From contig MHVR01000005.1 in the NCBI GenBank assembly GCA_001825315.1, positions 5,761-46,179 of the forward strand: DNA of 40,419 nucleotides, read 5' to 3'. The stretch is from Candidatus Zambryskibacteria bacterium RIFCSPHIGHO2_02_FULL_43_14 (GTDB lineage: Bacteria > Patescibacteriota > Minisyncoccia > Phycocordibacterales > Zambryskibacteraceae). Made by a program: the position numbers and the translations under genes. This document shows positions 1 through 6,873 of this stretch, one piece after another; the first letter of the stretch is position 1; each line of letters opens with the position of its first letter. The notes beneath the pieces were generated by a model. The model made no database searches and was not told the DNA's origin. It saw only the letters and a list, made by a program, of their open reading frames with translations.

Positions 1-125
1 CCGCTACACGCGCTTGTGCGAATCGTGCATGAAAGCGTGCCAGCATATGCAACTTTCAATAACCCCACTCCCGCTAAAAAAGCGACGATAAATACAAAAA
101 TAAGCAGAAACACTTTTTTTAACAT
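1..125 (-). CDS. Secreted protein, N-terminal fragment (runs off left edge)
   Basis: This frame is too short for the ORF track. It reads from ATG at 125 leftwards with no stop to the window edge. The first ~29 residues form a typical signal peptide: MLKK, a long hydrophobic core (VFLLIFVFIVAFLAGVGLL), then a VAYA-type cleavage site. The mature part begins GTLSCTIRTSACSG, with two cysteines already visible. It lies downstream of the glycine-rich secreted protein on the same strand, so both may be surface products. The function cannot be judged from 41 residues. Confidence 0.7.
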   Translation of the reverse strand, partial: MLKKVFLLIFVFIVAFLAGVGLLKVAYAGTLSCTIRTSACS

Positions 126-159
126 AAAGCTTGTCTGTTACAAAACTTAAAAACTTTAA

Positions 160-1329
160 TTACCACACTGTAATTTTACATTGCCCATCTCCACCCTTGC
201 CCGAGTTGGCCGCTTCCGATCCACCACCTCCGCCACCGGGCTGCGTTCCTCCTGTAGCCGGAGTTGTGGCTGTATTACCAGCGCCACCAGCTCCTCCGAA
301 TACAGAAGTTCCTCCAACACCTTCCGGAGCTCCAGCGCCATCTCCCCCCCCGCCACCCCCGCCGCCATACAAAGAGTTACCGCCGCTATATGCAGTCCCG
401 TTATCTTGTCCGCCGCCTCCACCGCCTCCGCCCCAAGTTCCCCAACCACCATTTCCAGCGTTATCTCCTCCTCCGCCGCCGCACATATCCCCAAATAATT
501 TCTCCGCAACTCCTGCCGCAGCAGTACCGCATCCTATACCACCCACTCCACCCGTTGCTCCATCCCCTGTACCAGTACCTCCTGCGCCCCAAACTCCTCC
601 TCCCCCACCTCCGCCACCATCAGCAGCCGTAGCTCCTTCACCACCGCCGCCGCCGTAAATAGTGAATACATCAAAGGTTGTGTTTCCACCTACGCCACCG
701 TCAGTTTCATCCGCGGTTACCGCCGCGCCACCTTCGCCAACATTGCATGTTTCTGTGCCAGCAAGGGATGACAAAGGAACCACAACTTGAAGATAACCGC
801 CGCCTCCGCCTCCGCCGCCAGCATCCGCGTTTCCACCACGACCACCAGCCCCGCCACCACCCCATAATTCAATGAGGGCGACCGTGCCTGCGCTTGGCTT
901 GGTCCAGTCATTATCTGAAGTAATGGTTTGAATATTGACAGCGGCGGATGGCGCGGTCCATGTCCCATCTCCTCGCCAAAAAGTTGAAGCACCGGCGCCG
1001 GTGCCGCTATTTAAGTTTGTCACCGGAAGGTTGCCGGTCACACCGTTTGAAAGATCAACCTGCGCCCACGCGGGATTGTTGCTTGCGCCGGTGTTGGAGA
1101 GATAACGGGTAGCACTCTCATTTTTGGCAAGAGCCGAGAGGCTGTCGGTCGCATCGCCATAAAGAATATCGCCTTGGGCCACACCTCCGCCGATTGCTGA
1201 AAAGTCATGGCCCGGATCGGGAGTATCGGCAAGCGCGATGCCTATTATGGAAAGTGATATGGCAATAAGCCAAAAGATGCTCAAAACTTTATTGAGTGTC
1301 GGTTTTATTTTTTCAAGAATATTTTGCAT
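160..1329 (-). CDS. Secreted glycine-rich protein with phage tail-fibre-like N-terminal region
   Basis: A 389-aa protein. Residues ~1-35 are a basic start plus hydrophobic segment ending IALADT, read as a signal peptide or membrane anchor. Residues ~36-130 contain the low-complexity pattern of phage and prophage tail fibres ([42 protein letters not shown]). From about residue 150 ([13 protein letters not shown]) to the end there are dense Gly runs, of the kind that form polyglycine-II receptor-binding tips in tail adhesins, closing with [11 protein letters not shown]. Base composition is strongly GC-rich compared with its neighbours because of the Gly codons. It is probably a surface adhesin; the phage relationship is inferred from motifs. 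A TGn-extended -10 box lies about 60 nt upstream of the start, so this gene has a longer leader than most here. Confidence 0.75.
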   Translation of the reverse strand: MQNILEKIKPTLNKVLSIFWLIAISLSIIGIALADTPDPGHDFSAIGGGVAQGDILYGDATDSLSALAKNESATRYLSNTGASNNPAWAQVDLSNGVTGNLPVTNLNSGTGAGASTFWRGDGTWTAPSAAVNIQTITSDNDWTKPSAGTVALIELWGGGGAGGRGGNADAGGGGGGGGYLQVVVPLSSLAGTETCNVGEGGAAVTADETDGGVGGNTTFDVFTIYGGGGGEGATAADGGGGGGGGVWGAGGTGTGDGATGGVGGIGCGTAAAGVAEKLFGDMCGGGGGDNAGNGGWGTWGGGGGGGGQDNGTAYSGGNSLYGGGGGGGGDGAGAPEGVGGTSVFGGAGGAGNTATTPATGGTQPGGGGGGSEAANSGKGGDGQCKITVW

Positions 1330-1389
1330 ATTTTTAAAGTAAAGATTGATTAATTTTATGCGACCAAACTTTTATTTACTTATATTAAA

Positions 1390-1398
1390 ATTATAGCA
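1390..1398 (-). promoter_or_regulatory. Extended -10 promoter of the glycine-rich protein gene
   Basis: On the minus strand TGCTATAAT (TGn plus a consensus -10) occurs at 1398-1390. No good -35 is visible. The predicted start near 1383 gives a leader of about 54 nt, with no Shine-Dalgarno sequence before the ATG. Confidence 0.5.
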
Positions 1399-1477
1399 GG
1401 TTTTTCTGGTGCAATGATAGGCAAATCCTACTTTCACCCCATTTTGTTTTTCCATACTGTATCTTTTTCTACAAAAC

Positions 1478-1553
1478 TGGAGCCACCTGTCAGATTCGAA
1501 CTGACGACATCCACTTTACAAAAGTGGCGCTCTACCAACTGAGCTAAGGTGGC
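1478..1553 (-). tRNA. tRNA-Thr (anticodon TGT)
   Basis: A 76-nt cloverleaf on the minus strand. The acceptor is GCCACCT/AGGTGGC with discriminator T and an encoded CCA. The D arm is GCTC/GAGC, the anticodon arm CCACT-TTTGTAA-AGTGG (anticodon TGT), and the T arm GTCAG-TTCGAAT-CTGAC. It follows the tsf-hypothetical operon by about 10 nt and may be co-transcribed with it. Confidence 0.95.
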
Positions 1554-1562
1554 TTTACTGCT

Positions 1563-2015
1563 CTACTTTACCTCTTCCTCGCTGTTTTGAGAACCCAGCC
1601 CGACAGAGTCGTTCTGGCGGGCGTCTTCATAGACGTCGTTTATTTCCCCGTTCCCCTTCTCTATGTCGGACATATTTTTGAAAAATTCTGATATGCCGTC
1701 TGGTTTTTTTAATAATCTTGAGTCTCGCATTTCGTTAATATACCGCTCTCGTTTTTCTCTAAGAAAAGAAAACAACTTGTTCAAGGAATTTCTTGAATGC
1801 AAAGGGATGCGTCTCTTGAGGAGTAGTAAAGTTTTTTCCTTACCCTCGGAATAAAAGTGGACCATTCTGAGATAGAGTCCTCGAATATGAGTATCGCCTT
1901 TTGAGATGACATTTGAAATGAAGAATGGCTTTCGACGTTTCTCTTCCACCTTCTTGGCAATAAGCAAGAGTATCATCGCCAGACCGGAAATATTGAAAAT
2001 AATGACGGACATCAT
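1563..2015 (-). CDS. Hypothetical single-pass membrane protein
   Basis: A 150-aa protein whose first ~20 residues are hydrophobic (VIIFNISGLAMILLLIA). They are followed by a very basic Arg/Lys-rich region (KKVEEKRRKPFF, FSFLREKRERYINEMRD) and an acidic, Glu-rich tail. This suggests an N-terminal anchor and a cytoplasmic, possibly helical, basic domain. It starts 17 nt after the tsf stop, so it belongs to the rpsB-tsf transcript. I do not recognise the family. Confidence 0.6.
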   Translation of the reverse strand: MMSVIIFNISGLAMILLLIAKKVEEKRRKPFFISNVISKGDTHIRGLYLRMVHFYSEGKEKTLLLLKRRIPLHSRNSLNKLFSFLREKRERYINEMRDSRLLKKPDGISEFFKNMSDIEKGNGEINDVYEDARQNDSVGLGSQNSEEEVK

Positions 2016-2032
2016 ATCGCAATAATTTTGCG

Positions 2033-2485
2033 TTAATTGATAGAGAAGCGAACGAAGTGCCCCACTTCGGTGCGCTCACCGAATTTTTGCACTGTGTTGT
2101 TAATGAGATCGCTAATTTTCTTCTCGGTATCTTTAATGAAAGGTTGTTCAAGTAGTGTAGTCGTGTCGGCGGGAGACATCGCGGCAATGTGCATGGCTAT
2201 ATCGCGAGCAATAGATTTAAATTCTGGATTTTTGGCTACAAAGTCAGTCTCACAGAGAAGTTCAAGCATTACTCCAATCGTTTCACCGGCATGAATATAT
2301 GATACCACCACACCCGCAGCCAGACTGCGAACCCCTTTCTTCTTGGCGATCTCGGCACCTTTCTCTTTGAGAAGGACGATAGCCTTATTTTTGTCCCCGC
2401 CCGCCTCTTCCAACGCGGTCTTACACTGCATGATAGATAGGCCAGTTTCTTCGCGCAGAGCTTTAATTTCTTCCATGGTGATCAT
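2033..2485 (-). CDS. tsf: Elongation factor Ts, minimal form
   Basis: EF-Ts is the nucleotide exchange factor for EF-Tu. The N-terminal UBA-like part (EETGLSIMQCKTALEEAGGD, residues ~10-30) and the CETDFVAKN core motif are clear, and the C-terminus ends VRFSIN like the usual VRFE end. At 150 aa it is much shorter than the E. coli protein (about 283 aa). It is also shorter than the ~196-aa Thermus type: the helical segment between the MHIAAMSP region and LLEQPFIKD is missing. It follows rpsB by 9 nt, the classic order. The start could be Met1 or Met4 (MEEIKAL); neither has a clear Shine-Dalgarno sequence. Confidence 0.95.
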   Translation of the reverse strand: MITMEEIKALREETGLSIMQCKTALEEAGGDKNKAIVLLKEKGAEIAKKKGVRSLAAGVVVSYIHAGETIGVMLELLCETDFVAKNPEFKSIARDIAMHIAAMSPADTTTLLEQPFIKDTEKKISDLINNTVQKFGERTEVGHFVRFSIN

Positions 2486-2494
2486 TTTTGAGAA

Positions 2495-3220
2495 TTATTG
2501 TTCTATTTTTTGTGTTTCTTTCCCCTTCTTGTATGCAGTAACTAGTTCCTTAAGGATGAAAGCAATGCTTTGTCTCGAAGAGTCGTTACCCGGGATGGCA
2601 TAATTAAGCTCGTAGAGATTGGTATCAGAACCGGCAAGGGCCACTACAGGAATGCCAATCTTTCTCGCCTCGGCGACGGCTATATATTCTTTCTTTGGGT
2701 CAATGATTACCAGAAACTTCGGTAAAGCTTTTAAACGGGAGAGTCCTCCGAAATAGATAGAAAGTTTTTCAATTTCGCGATCAAAAAGTAGACGCTCTTT
2801 TTTAGTATATTTGCTAAGCTCGCCCTTTTCTTTTTGCAGAGTTAAGTCTTCTAGCCGAATAATACGTTTCTTGATCTCCGAAAAGTTTGAAAGAGTTCCC
2901 CCAATCCACCGGCCGGCAACATATGGCATCTCAAGTTCACGGCCCGCCTTCATGATAGCTTCTCTAGCCTCACTTTTGCCCCCGACCCAAAGACCCATTA
3001 CTCCTTCCTTTCCCTTCCCTTCCACAAAAGCAAGAGCTTTTTCCAACTCTTTGCTTGTTTTCTCAAGATTGAAAATTTCAATATTATTCTTAGAACCAAA
3101 GATGAATGGTTTGGCCGAAGGATGCCTGCGAGATTTCACAAAACCGAAATGGGCTCCGACAGAAAAAAGAGCGTCAAAGGCGCCCTTCCCGACGACTGAA
3201 GCTTTATTTGTTTTTTCCAT
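2495..3220 (-). CDS. rpsB: 30S ribosomal protein S2
   Basis: A 241-aa S2 protein of the small ribosomal subunit. Family motifs seen are GAHFGFVKSRRHPSAKPFI, VAGRWIGGTLSNF, a coiled-coil insertion (residues ~115-150), and the nucleotide-fold-like VIIDPKKEYIAVAEARKIGIPVVAL with a C-terminal NYAIPGNDSSRQSI. Length and motif order are normal. It lies between prfA (32 nt) and tsf (9 nt) on the minus strand. Confidence 0.97.
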   Translation of the reverse strand: MEKTNKASVVGKGAFDALFSVGAHFGFVKSRRHPSAKPFIFGSKNNIEIFNLEKTSKELEKALAFVEGKGKEGVMGLWVGGKSEAREAIMKAGRELEMPYVAGRWIGGTLSNFSEIKKRIIRLEDLTLQKEKGELSKYTKKERLLFDREIEKLSIYFGGLSRLKALPKFLVIIDPKKEYIAVAEARKIGIPVVALAGSDTNLYELNYAIPGNDSSRQSIAFILKELVTAYKKGKETQKIEQ

Positions 3221-3252
3221 ATAGGGTATAAAGTCTAACAGAAAAGCCGGTT

Positions 3253-4044
3253 TTATACAATAGATTCTCCATATTCTTTCATAGTCCCTATTATCGGTTC
3301 AATTTCTCCCTTTAAAATTCTCTCGATATTATGCCAAGATTTCTTAATGCGGTGGTCGGTTATTCGGTCTTGGAGAATGTTATAGGTGCGGATTTTCTCC
3401 GAACGATCGGCAGTGCCAATCTGGATTTTGCGATTGAGAGATTGTTTGGTCGATTCCTCTTCATTTTTCTTGGCTTCAAGTTTTGCGATGAGAATACTCA
3501 TGGCTTTCTCACGGTTCTTTAACTGGCTTCTTTCCGCTGTCGAGCGTACATCAATACCGGTTGGTTTGTGGATAATTCTTACCGCCGTTTCTACTTTATT
3601 GACATTCTGCCCACCAGCGCCTCCTGAACGGGAAAATTCTATCTCAAGATCCCCCGGCTTTATCTCTATACTAGTTTTCTTGCGAATCGGCAAAATTGCC
3701 ACTGATGCCGTGGAAGTATGCACCCGACCCATTTTTTCTGTTTCCGGTATTCGTTGGATACGATGAACTCCCGTCTCAAAACGTAATTTTTCATAAACTC
3801 CTTGCCCCTTAATTTCTACGGCCGCTTCCTTGTATCCGCCAAGAGCGCTTTCAGATATGTAAAGCACTTTTGCACCCCAATTTTTAAGCCCGGCATAGAG
3901 GATATACATGTTAGCCAATTCTTTGGCAAAGAGCGCCGCCTCCTCTCCCCCGGCGCCAGCACGCACCTCAAGAATTATCTCATTGGGAAATTCTTCTGTT
4001 TCCGCATTCTCTTGACTTTTTTTCCACTCTTGCCAATCCATCAT
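3253..4044 (-). CDS. prfA: Peptide chain release factor 1, lacking N-terminal domain 1
   Basis: Class I release factor for UAA/UAG. The RF1-type PxT codon-reading motif is present as [14 protein letters not shown] (PET, residues ~100-102), not the RF2 SPF. The peptidyl-hydrolysis motif GGQ is at ~144-146 ([17 protein letters not shown]). Conserved [14 protein letters not shown] and RIRTYN-like ([17 protein letters not shown]) segments follow. The protein begins only ~20 residues before [13 protein letters not shown], whereas a normal RF1 (about 360 aa) has a ~100-residue helical domain 1 first. The start overlaps the rpmE stop (ATGA; two ATGs in tandem), so there is no room for the missing domain. 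Confidence 0.93.
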   Translation of the reverse strand: MMDWQEWKKSQENAETEEFPNEIILEVRAGAGGEEAALFAKELANMYILYAGLKNWGAKVLYISESALGGYKEAAVEIKGQGVYEKLRFETGVHRIQRIPETEKMGRVHTSTASVAILPIRKKTSIEIKPGDLEIEFSRSGGAGGQNVNKVETAVRIIHKPTGIDVRSTAERSQLKNREKAMSILIAKLEAKKNEEESTKQSLNRKIQIGTADRSEKIRTYNILQDRITDHRIKKSWHNIERILKGEIEPIIGTMKEYGESIV

Positions 4045-4298
4045 TTCTTAGCCTTAGCCCGTTTTTGTTTAAAGCGTTCAACCCTGCCAGCAGTATCCAA
4101 GGTACGAACCTCGCCGGTATAAAAAGGATGTGTCGCGGAAGAAATTTCAACCCGAAACACGGGATATTCTTTCTTGTCCACTTTAGCTTTGGCAGTCTCT
4201 TTGGTCACCACTGTGGAGGGAATAATAAATTCCGTGCCGTCAGAGTTATCGATAAAAAGCACTGGTCTGTAAACGCTCGGATGAATCCCTTTTTTCAT
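4041..4298 (-). CDS. rpmE: 50S ribosomal protein L31, type B (zinc-free)
   Basis: An 85-aa protein starting [21 protein letters not shown], the hallmark of type B L31, with SATHPFYTG in the middle. The CxxC zinc ligands of type A L31 are absent, as expected for this form. Its TGA stop overlaps the prfA start (ATGA), coupling the two genes. A promoter with a predicted start 3 nt before the ATG lies upstream, inside the end of the transglycosylase gene. Confidence 0.95.
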   Translation of the reverse strand: MKKGIHPSVYRPVLFIDNSDGTEFIIPSTVVTKETAKAKVDKKEYPVFRVEISSATHPFYTGEVRTLDTAGRVERFKQKRAKAKK

Positions 4299-4307
4299 TT
4301 GGACCTT

Positions 4308-4336
4308 ATTCTATCAGAAAATTAGAGGTCTTGCAA
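4308..4336 (-). promoter_or_regulatory. Promoter of rpmE-prfA-rpsB-tsf
   Basis: On the minus strand, -35 TTGCAA (4336-4331), a 17-bp spacer and -10 TAGAAT (4313-4308). The predicted start near 4301 leaves only ~3 nt before the rpmE ATG. AAGG in between could only act as a Shine-Dalgarno sequence if transcription started further upstream. Confidence 0.6.
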
Positions 4337-5770
4337 GAAATCGATATCTTGTTGGATGGTCGCAGCATTTGCCATTACGATGTTACCATAACCCAGTCCC
4401 GGTCCCGCCCTGCCATTTACATAACAAGTTCTTCCAGAATTATACTTACAAGCAGCGGTGCGTTCGTTGGTCCAGTCTTGGGTATTGGCCCCTAAGTCTC
4501 GCAAATATAATGCGGATGCCATAAAGGCGTCAGCAGGGTCCCATGGATTTGATATAGACTTGCCAGTGGCTTGATTGATAGCAGACTCCATACCTTTCCA
4601 GGTAGAGGCAATAAATTGCGCCGGTCCCATTCCGCCTCCATAGCCGCCAGATTGAGGACATGAGACTGGCTGCGCATATGAGTCGAGACCAAGCTTTTTT
4701 GTGATTTCAATGAATGGGTCAACATCTCTGTTGCCTTTCATTACTTGAGATAAATAAGTGCCTGTATTTCTGCCTTTCCCATCCCCTTTGTTGGGCGTAT
4801 TAGTCAAGAGACATTGTCCAATATTTCTGCCAAAAGTGCCATCACTACCCTTCCCAGATTCTGTGGCAAAGATACCCAATATAAAAGCCGCTCTCACGCC
4901 AGTTCTAGCGCTGGCATTTTCCGCGTATCGTAAAGCATCGCCGAACTCGATGGGCCCAGCATCACGAAGAGGAAAGAGTGTCGACCGAATCTTGGCCGCC
5001 TTAGCCTGTCTATCAGCCAGCACTTGTTCGTAAGTTTTTTCTTTGGTCTTATTTATAGCCAAAAGAGTTTTTTTCTCCGCTTGGTCCACCTCAACTTCTT
5101 TCTTAGCCTTCTCCATAGCAGCGCGAGCAGCCGCTTCGGCTTCCCGCTTCTTATCTAAAGTCGCTTTTTCCGATTCCGTTAGAGTTCTGATTGTGCGTAA
5201 TTCGGCAAATAGACTGGCAAGGGCCCGTTCGGTTGAGGCGTAAGTATCGATATCCACAAAGAATTCAGAAAGATTCTTATCAGAGAGCATCGCTTCAACC
5301 AAGGAATAAGAATTAATATCGTTTGTTTTGCGCAGAATATCGGCCACCGCTTTCTTGTTGTTCATGAGGCGAGTGTTCAATACGGAAATTTCTGATTGTT
5401 TGGTTGCAATATCTTTTGTCAAATTGGTAATGGCAATATTTTTACCTTTGATTTTGGCTTGAGCAGCGTTAATCTTGGCTGTTAGTGCCGTAATATCTCT
5501 GGTAAATGAAGCGCTGTCGTTTTTGGTCTCATTGAGAGTTTTGGTCCATTGCTCGATCTCTTTGTTGCAAGCTTCAAGTTCCGCTTCAAGTTGATCTCGA
5601 TTCTTGCCTGTAATTTGATCGGTACAGATACTCTGTGCCAAACTATGGTTTGGTACAATCAAAAAGCCCAGAATGAACGATAGGGCATAAATTGTTTCAG
5701 ATAGATTAAACTGGAGGTGTCTCTTTTTTCGCTTCACTTTCTTTAGTTTCAATAGTTTCTTCTTCCTCAA
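4322..5770 (-). CDS. Coiled-coil murein lytic transglycosylase-like protein
   Basis: A 482-aa exported protein in three parts. There is a basic N-terminus and hydrophobic segment (residues ~23-46, ending HSLAQS). A long Ala/Lys/Glu-rich coiled coil follows (~50-260), like the N-terminal regulatory coil of PcsB/CwlO-type hydrolases. The C-terminal domain (~275-480) is of the MltB/SLT type: GIFATESGKG (candidate catalytic Glu304), then GGYGGGMGPAQFIASTW and NPWDPADAFMASALYL. It probably cleaves peptidoglycan in a partner-controlled way. The ORF's first codon is TTG at 5770, 65 nt inside rplY; TTG at 5752 or GTG at 5737 are equally possible starts, and all retain the signal segment. Confidence 0.85.
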   Translation of the reverse strand: MRKKKLLKLKKVKRKKRHLQFNLSETIYALSFILGFLIVPNHSLAQSICTDQITGKNRDQLEAELEACNKEIEQWTKTLNETKNDSASFTRDITALTAKINAAQAKIKGKNIAITNLTKDIATKQSEISVLNTRLMNNKKAVADILRKTNDINSYSLVEAMLSDKNLSEFFVDIDTYASTERALASLFAELRTIRTLTESEKATLDKKREAEAAARAAMEKAKKEVEVDQAEKKTLLAINKTKEKTYEQVLADRQAKAAKIRSTLFPLRDAGPIEFGDALRYAENASARTGVRAAFILGIFATESGKGSDGTFGRNIGQCLLTNTPNKGDGKGRNTGTYLSQVMKGNRDVDPFIEITKKLGLDSYAQPVSCPQSGGYGGGMGPAQFIASTWKGMESAINQATGKSISNPWDPADAFMASALYLRDLGANTQDWTNERTAACKYNSGRTCYVNGRAGPGLGYGNIVMANAATIQQDIDFLQDL

Positions 5771-6383
5771 CTTTACCTTTTTTCATCACTTCTATTTCTG
5801 ACAAGTCTACTGGGGCTGTCACTTCCTCTTCTTTCTCTTCACGTGGAGCACTAATTAGAGCGACTACTTCTTCTGGATTTTCTTTAAGCTCTACACCTGT
5901 CGGTAAAGCAATATCTTGAGCGATAATTTGATCGCCGAAATTCACTAAAGTGCTAATGTCTAATTCAATGCTATGCGGTAAATCTTTCGGCATCGCTTCC
6001 ACCTTCAATTTGTGGAGCACTTTCATCAGTATACCTCCTAGGTCTTTTATTGCCGGAGAGACCCCGGTGAACTCAATAGGCAGTTCCACTTCCACTTTAT
6101 GGCCTTTCTCGAAAACGTAAAAATCTGCATGGCGAAGGTTGCCTGATACAGGATCTAGGTCTACATCTTGAATCAAACTTTCTTTGCTTCCGGTCGGTGT
6201 TTCTAGATTGACTACGCTAGATTCTCCCGCTTCTTCCCAGACTTTTAAAAAATCAACTTTAGGTATGGAGATAAGCGTGGATGCTTCCTTTTTACCATAA
6301 AAGACTGCGGGAATTTTTCCCGCTTTTCTGACCGCTTTCGCTTTGGTCTGTTTATCCCGTATTTCTACCTTTAAGGTAAGCAT
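5706..6383 (-). CDS. rplY: 50S ribosomal protein L25/Ctc family, long form
   Basis: A 225-aa protein. The N-terminal L25 domain (residues ~1-90) shows the 5S rRNA-binding region RKAGKIPAVFYG and SLIQDVDLDPVSGNLRHADFY. The Ctc/TL5-type beta domain (~95-185) follows, with VELPIEFTGVSPAIKDLGGIL and DLPHSIELDISTL. The tail is an acidic Glu/Lys/Thr-rich extension ending KKETPPV. A promoter whose predicted start falls exactly on the A of the ATG lies upstream, overlapping the end of speD. Confidence 0.93.
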   Translation of the reverse strand: MLTLKVEIRDKQTKAKAVRKAGKIPAVFYGKKEASTLISIPKVDFLKVWEEAGESSVVNLETPTGSKESLIQDVDLDPVSGNLRHADFYVFEKGHKVEVELPIEFTGVSPAIKDLGGILMKVLHKLKVEAMPKDLPHSIELDISTLVNFGDQIIAQDIALPTGVELKENPEEVVALISAPREEKEEEVTAPVDLSEIEVMKKGKVEEEETIETKESEAKKETPPV

Positions 6384-6389
6384 ACGCCC

Positions 6390-6418
6390 ATTTTATTCTT
6401 TTTAGCGTACAAAATCAA
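6390..6418 (-). promoter_or_regulatory. Leaderless-type promoter of rplY
   Basis: On the minus strand, -35 TTGATT (6418-6413), a 17-bp spacer, -10 TAAAAT (6395-6390), then exactly six bases before the ATG at 6383. With standard -10 geometry, +1 is the A of the start codon. The -35 overlaps the speD stop codon. Confidence 0.65.
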
Positions 6419-6801
6419 CTAGTATTATTTGTCGGATATCTGGTGCCGCGCTTGATGAAATTAGTCTCTATATCTTTTAAAGCAAACTTATCTTTAAAAA
6501 AATTAACAATAAAATCAGTATCCATGTTATTTCTACAGGTATAGACATCTGCCGTTACAAAACCTCTTTTAGGAAAAGTATGCACGCTAATATGGCTTTC
6601 TGCTATAACCACGACGCCAGTCCAACCACCTGGATCTTTTATTTCATTATCTTCAGCGTGGAATATCATGGGTTCGGAGAGTTGTCTCATACCTAAAAGA
6701 TTTGGTAACTCATTGAGACAAGACAATACCAAGTTTTTATTATCAAGCAGTTCTTCTTTCCCGCCATATCCATCAATCGTTAAATGTTCACCAAAGTTCA
6801 T
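6415..6801 (-). CDS. speD: SpeD family pyruvoyl decarboxylase (S-adenosylmethionine decarboxylase or relative)
   Basis: A 128-aa proenzyme of the short bacterial SpeD class. The self-cleavage site AESHISVHTFP gives Glu68-Ser69; Ser69 would become the pyruvoyl group. His74 and Cys89 (DVYTC) are the processing and proton-donor residues, at the same spacing as Ser63/His68/Cys83 of the Thermotoga enzyme. The classical role is decarboxylation of S-adenosylmethionine for spermidine synthesis. No spermidine synthase (speE) is in the window, and SpeD homologues that act as arginine or ornithine decarboxylases are known, so the substrate is open. TATAAT stands seven bases before the ATG. Confidence 0.9.
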   Translation of the reverse strand: MNFGEHLTIDGYGGKEELLDNKNLVLSCLNELPNLLGMRQLSEPMIFHAEDNEIKDPGGWTGVVVIAESHISVHTFPKRGFVTADVYTCRNNMDTDFIVNFFKDKFALKDIETNFIKRGTRYPTNNTS

Positions 6802-6808
6802 ATAAAAT

Positions 6809-6814
6809 ATTATA
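6809..6814 (-). promoter_or_regulatory. -10 box of speD
   Basis: Consensus TATAAT (6814-6809) places the predicted start one base before the ATG at 6801. The -35 region is A/T-rich without a good match. Confidence 0.55.
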
Positions 6815-6873
6815 CACAGAAAAATATTTTTTGGAGATAATTATTGGTCAAAATCTTAAAAGTGTGGATAAGA

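Noticed and set aside
131-658. 175-aa proline-rich plus-strand ORF
   Set aside because: It is the antisense shadow of the glycine-rich protein (GGN codons read as CCN/NCC). It has no promoter or signal of its own.
2050-2090. Two adjacent palindromes in the tsf 3' end as another inserted element
   Set aside because: They encode FGERTEVGHFVRF, which aligns with the usual EF-Ts ending (GENIVVxRFVRF), so they are native sequence.
4041-4298. UGA recoding (Gly) as in Gracilibacteria/SR1
   Set aside because: TGA is the natural stop of rpmE, fba, rnj and others at exact overlap junctions, so the standard bacterial code applies.
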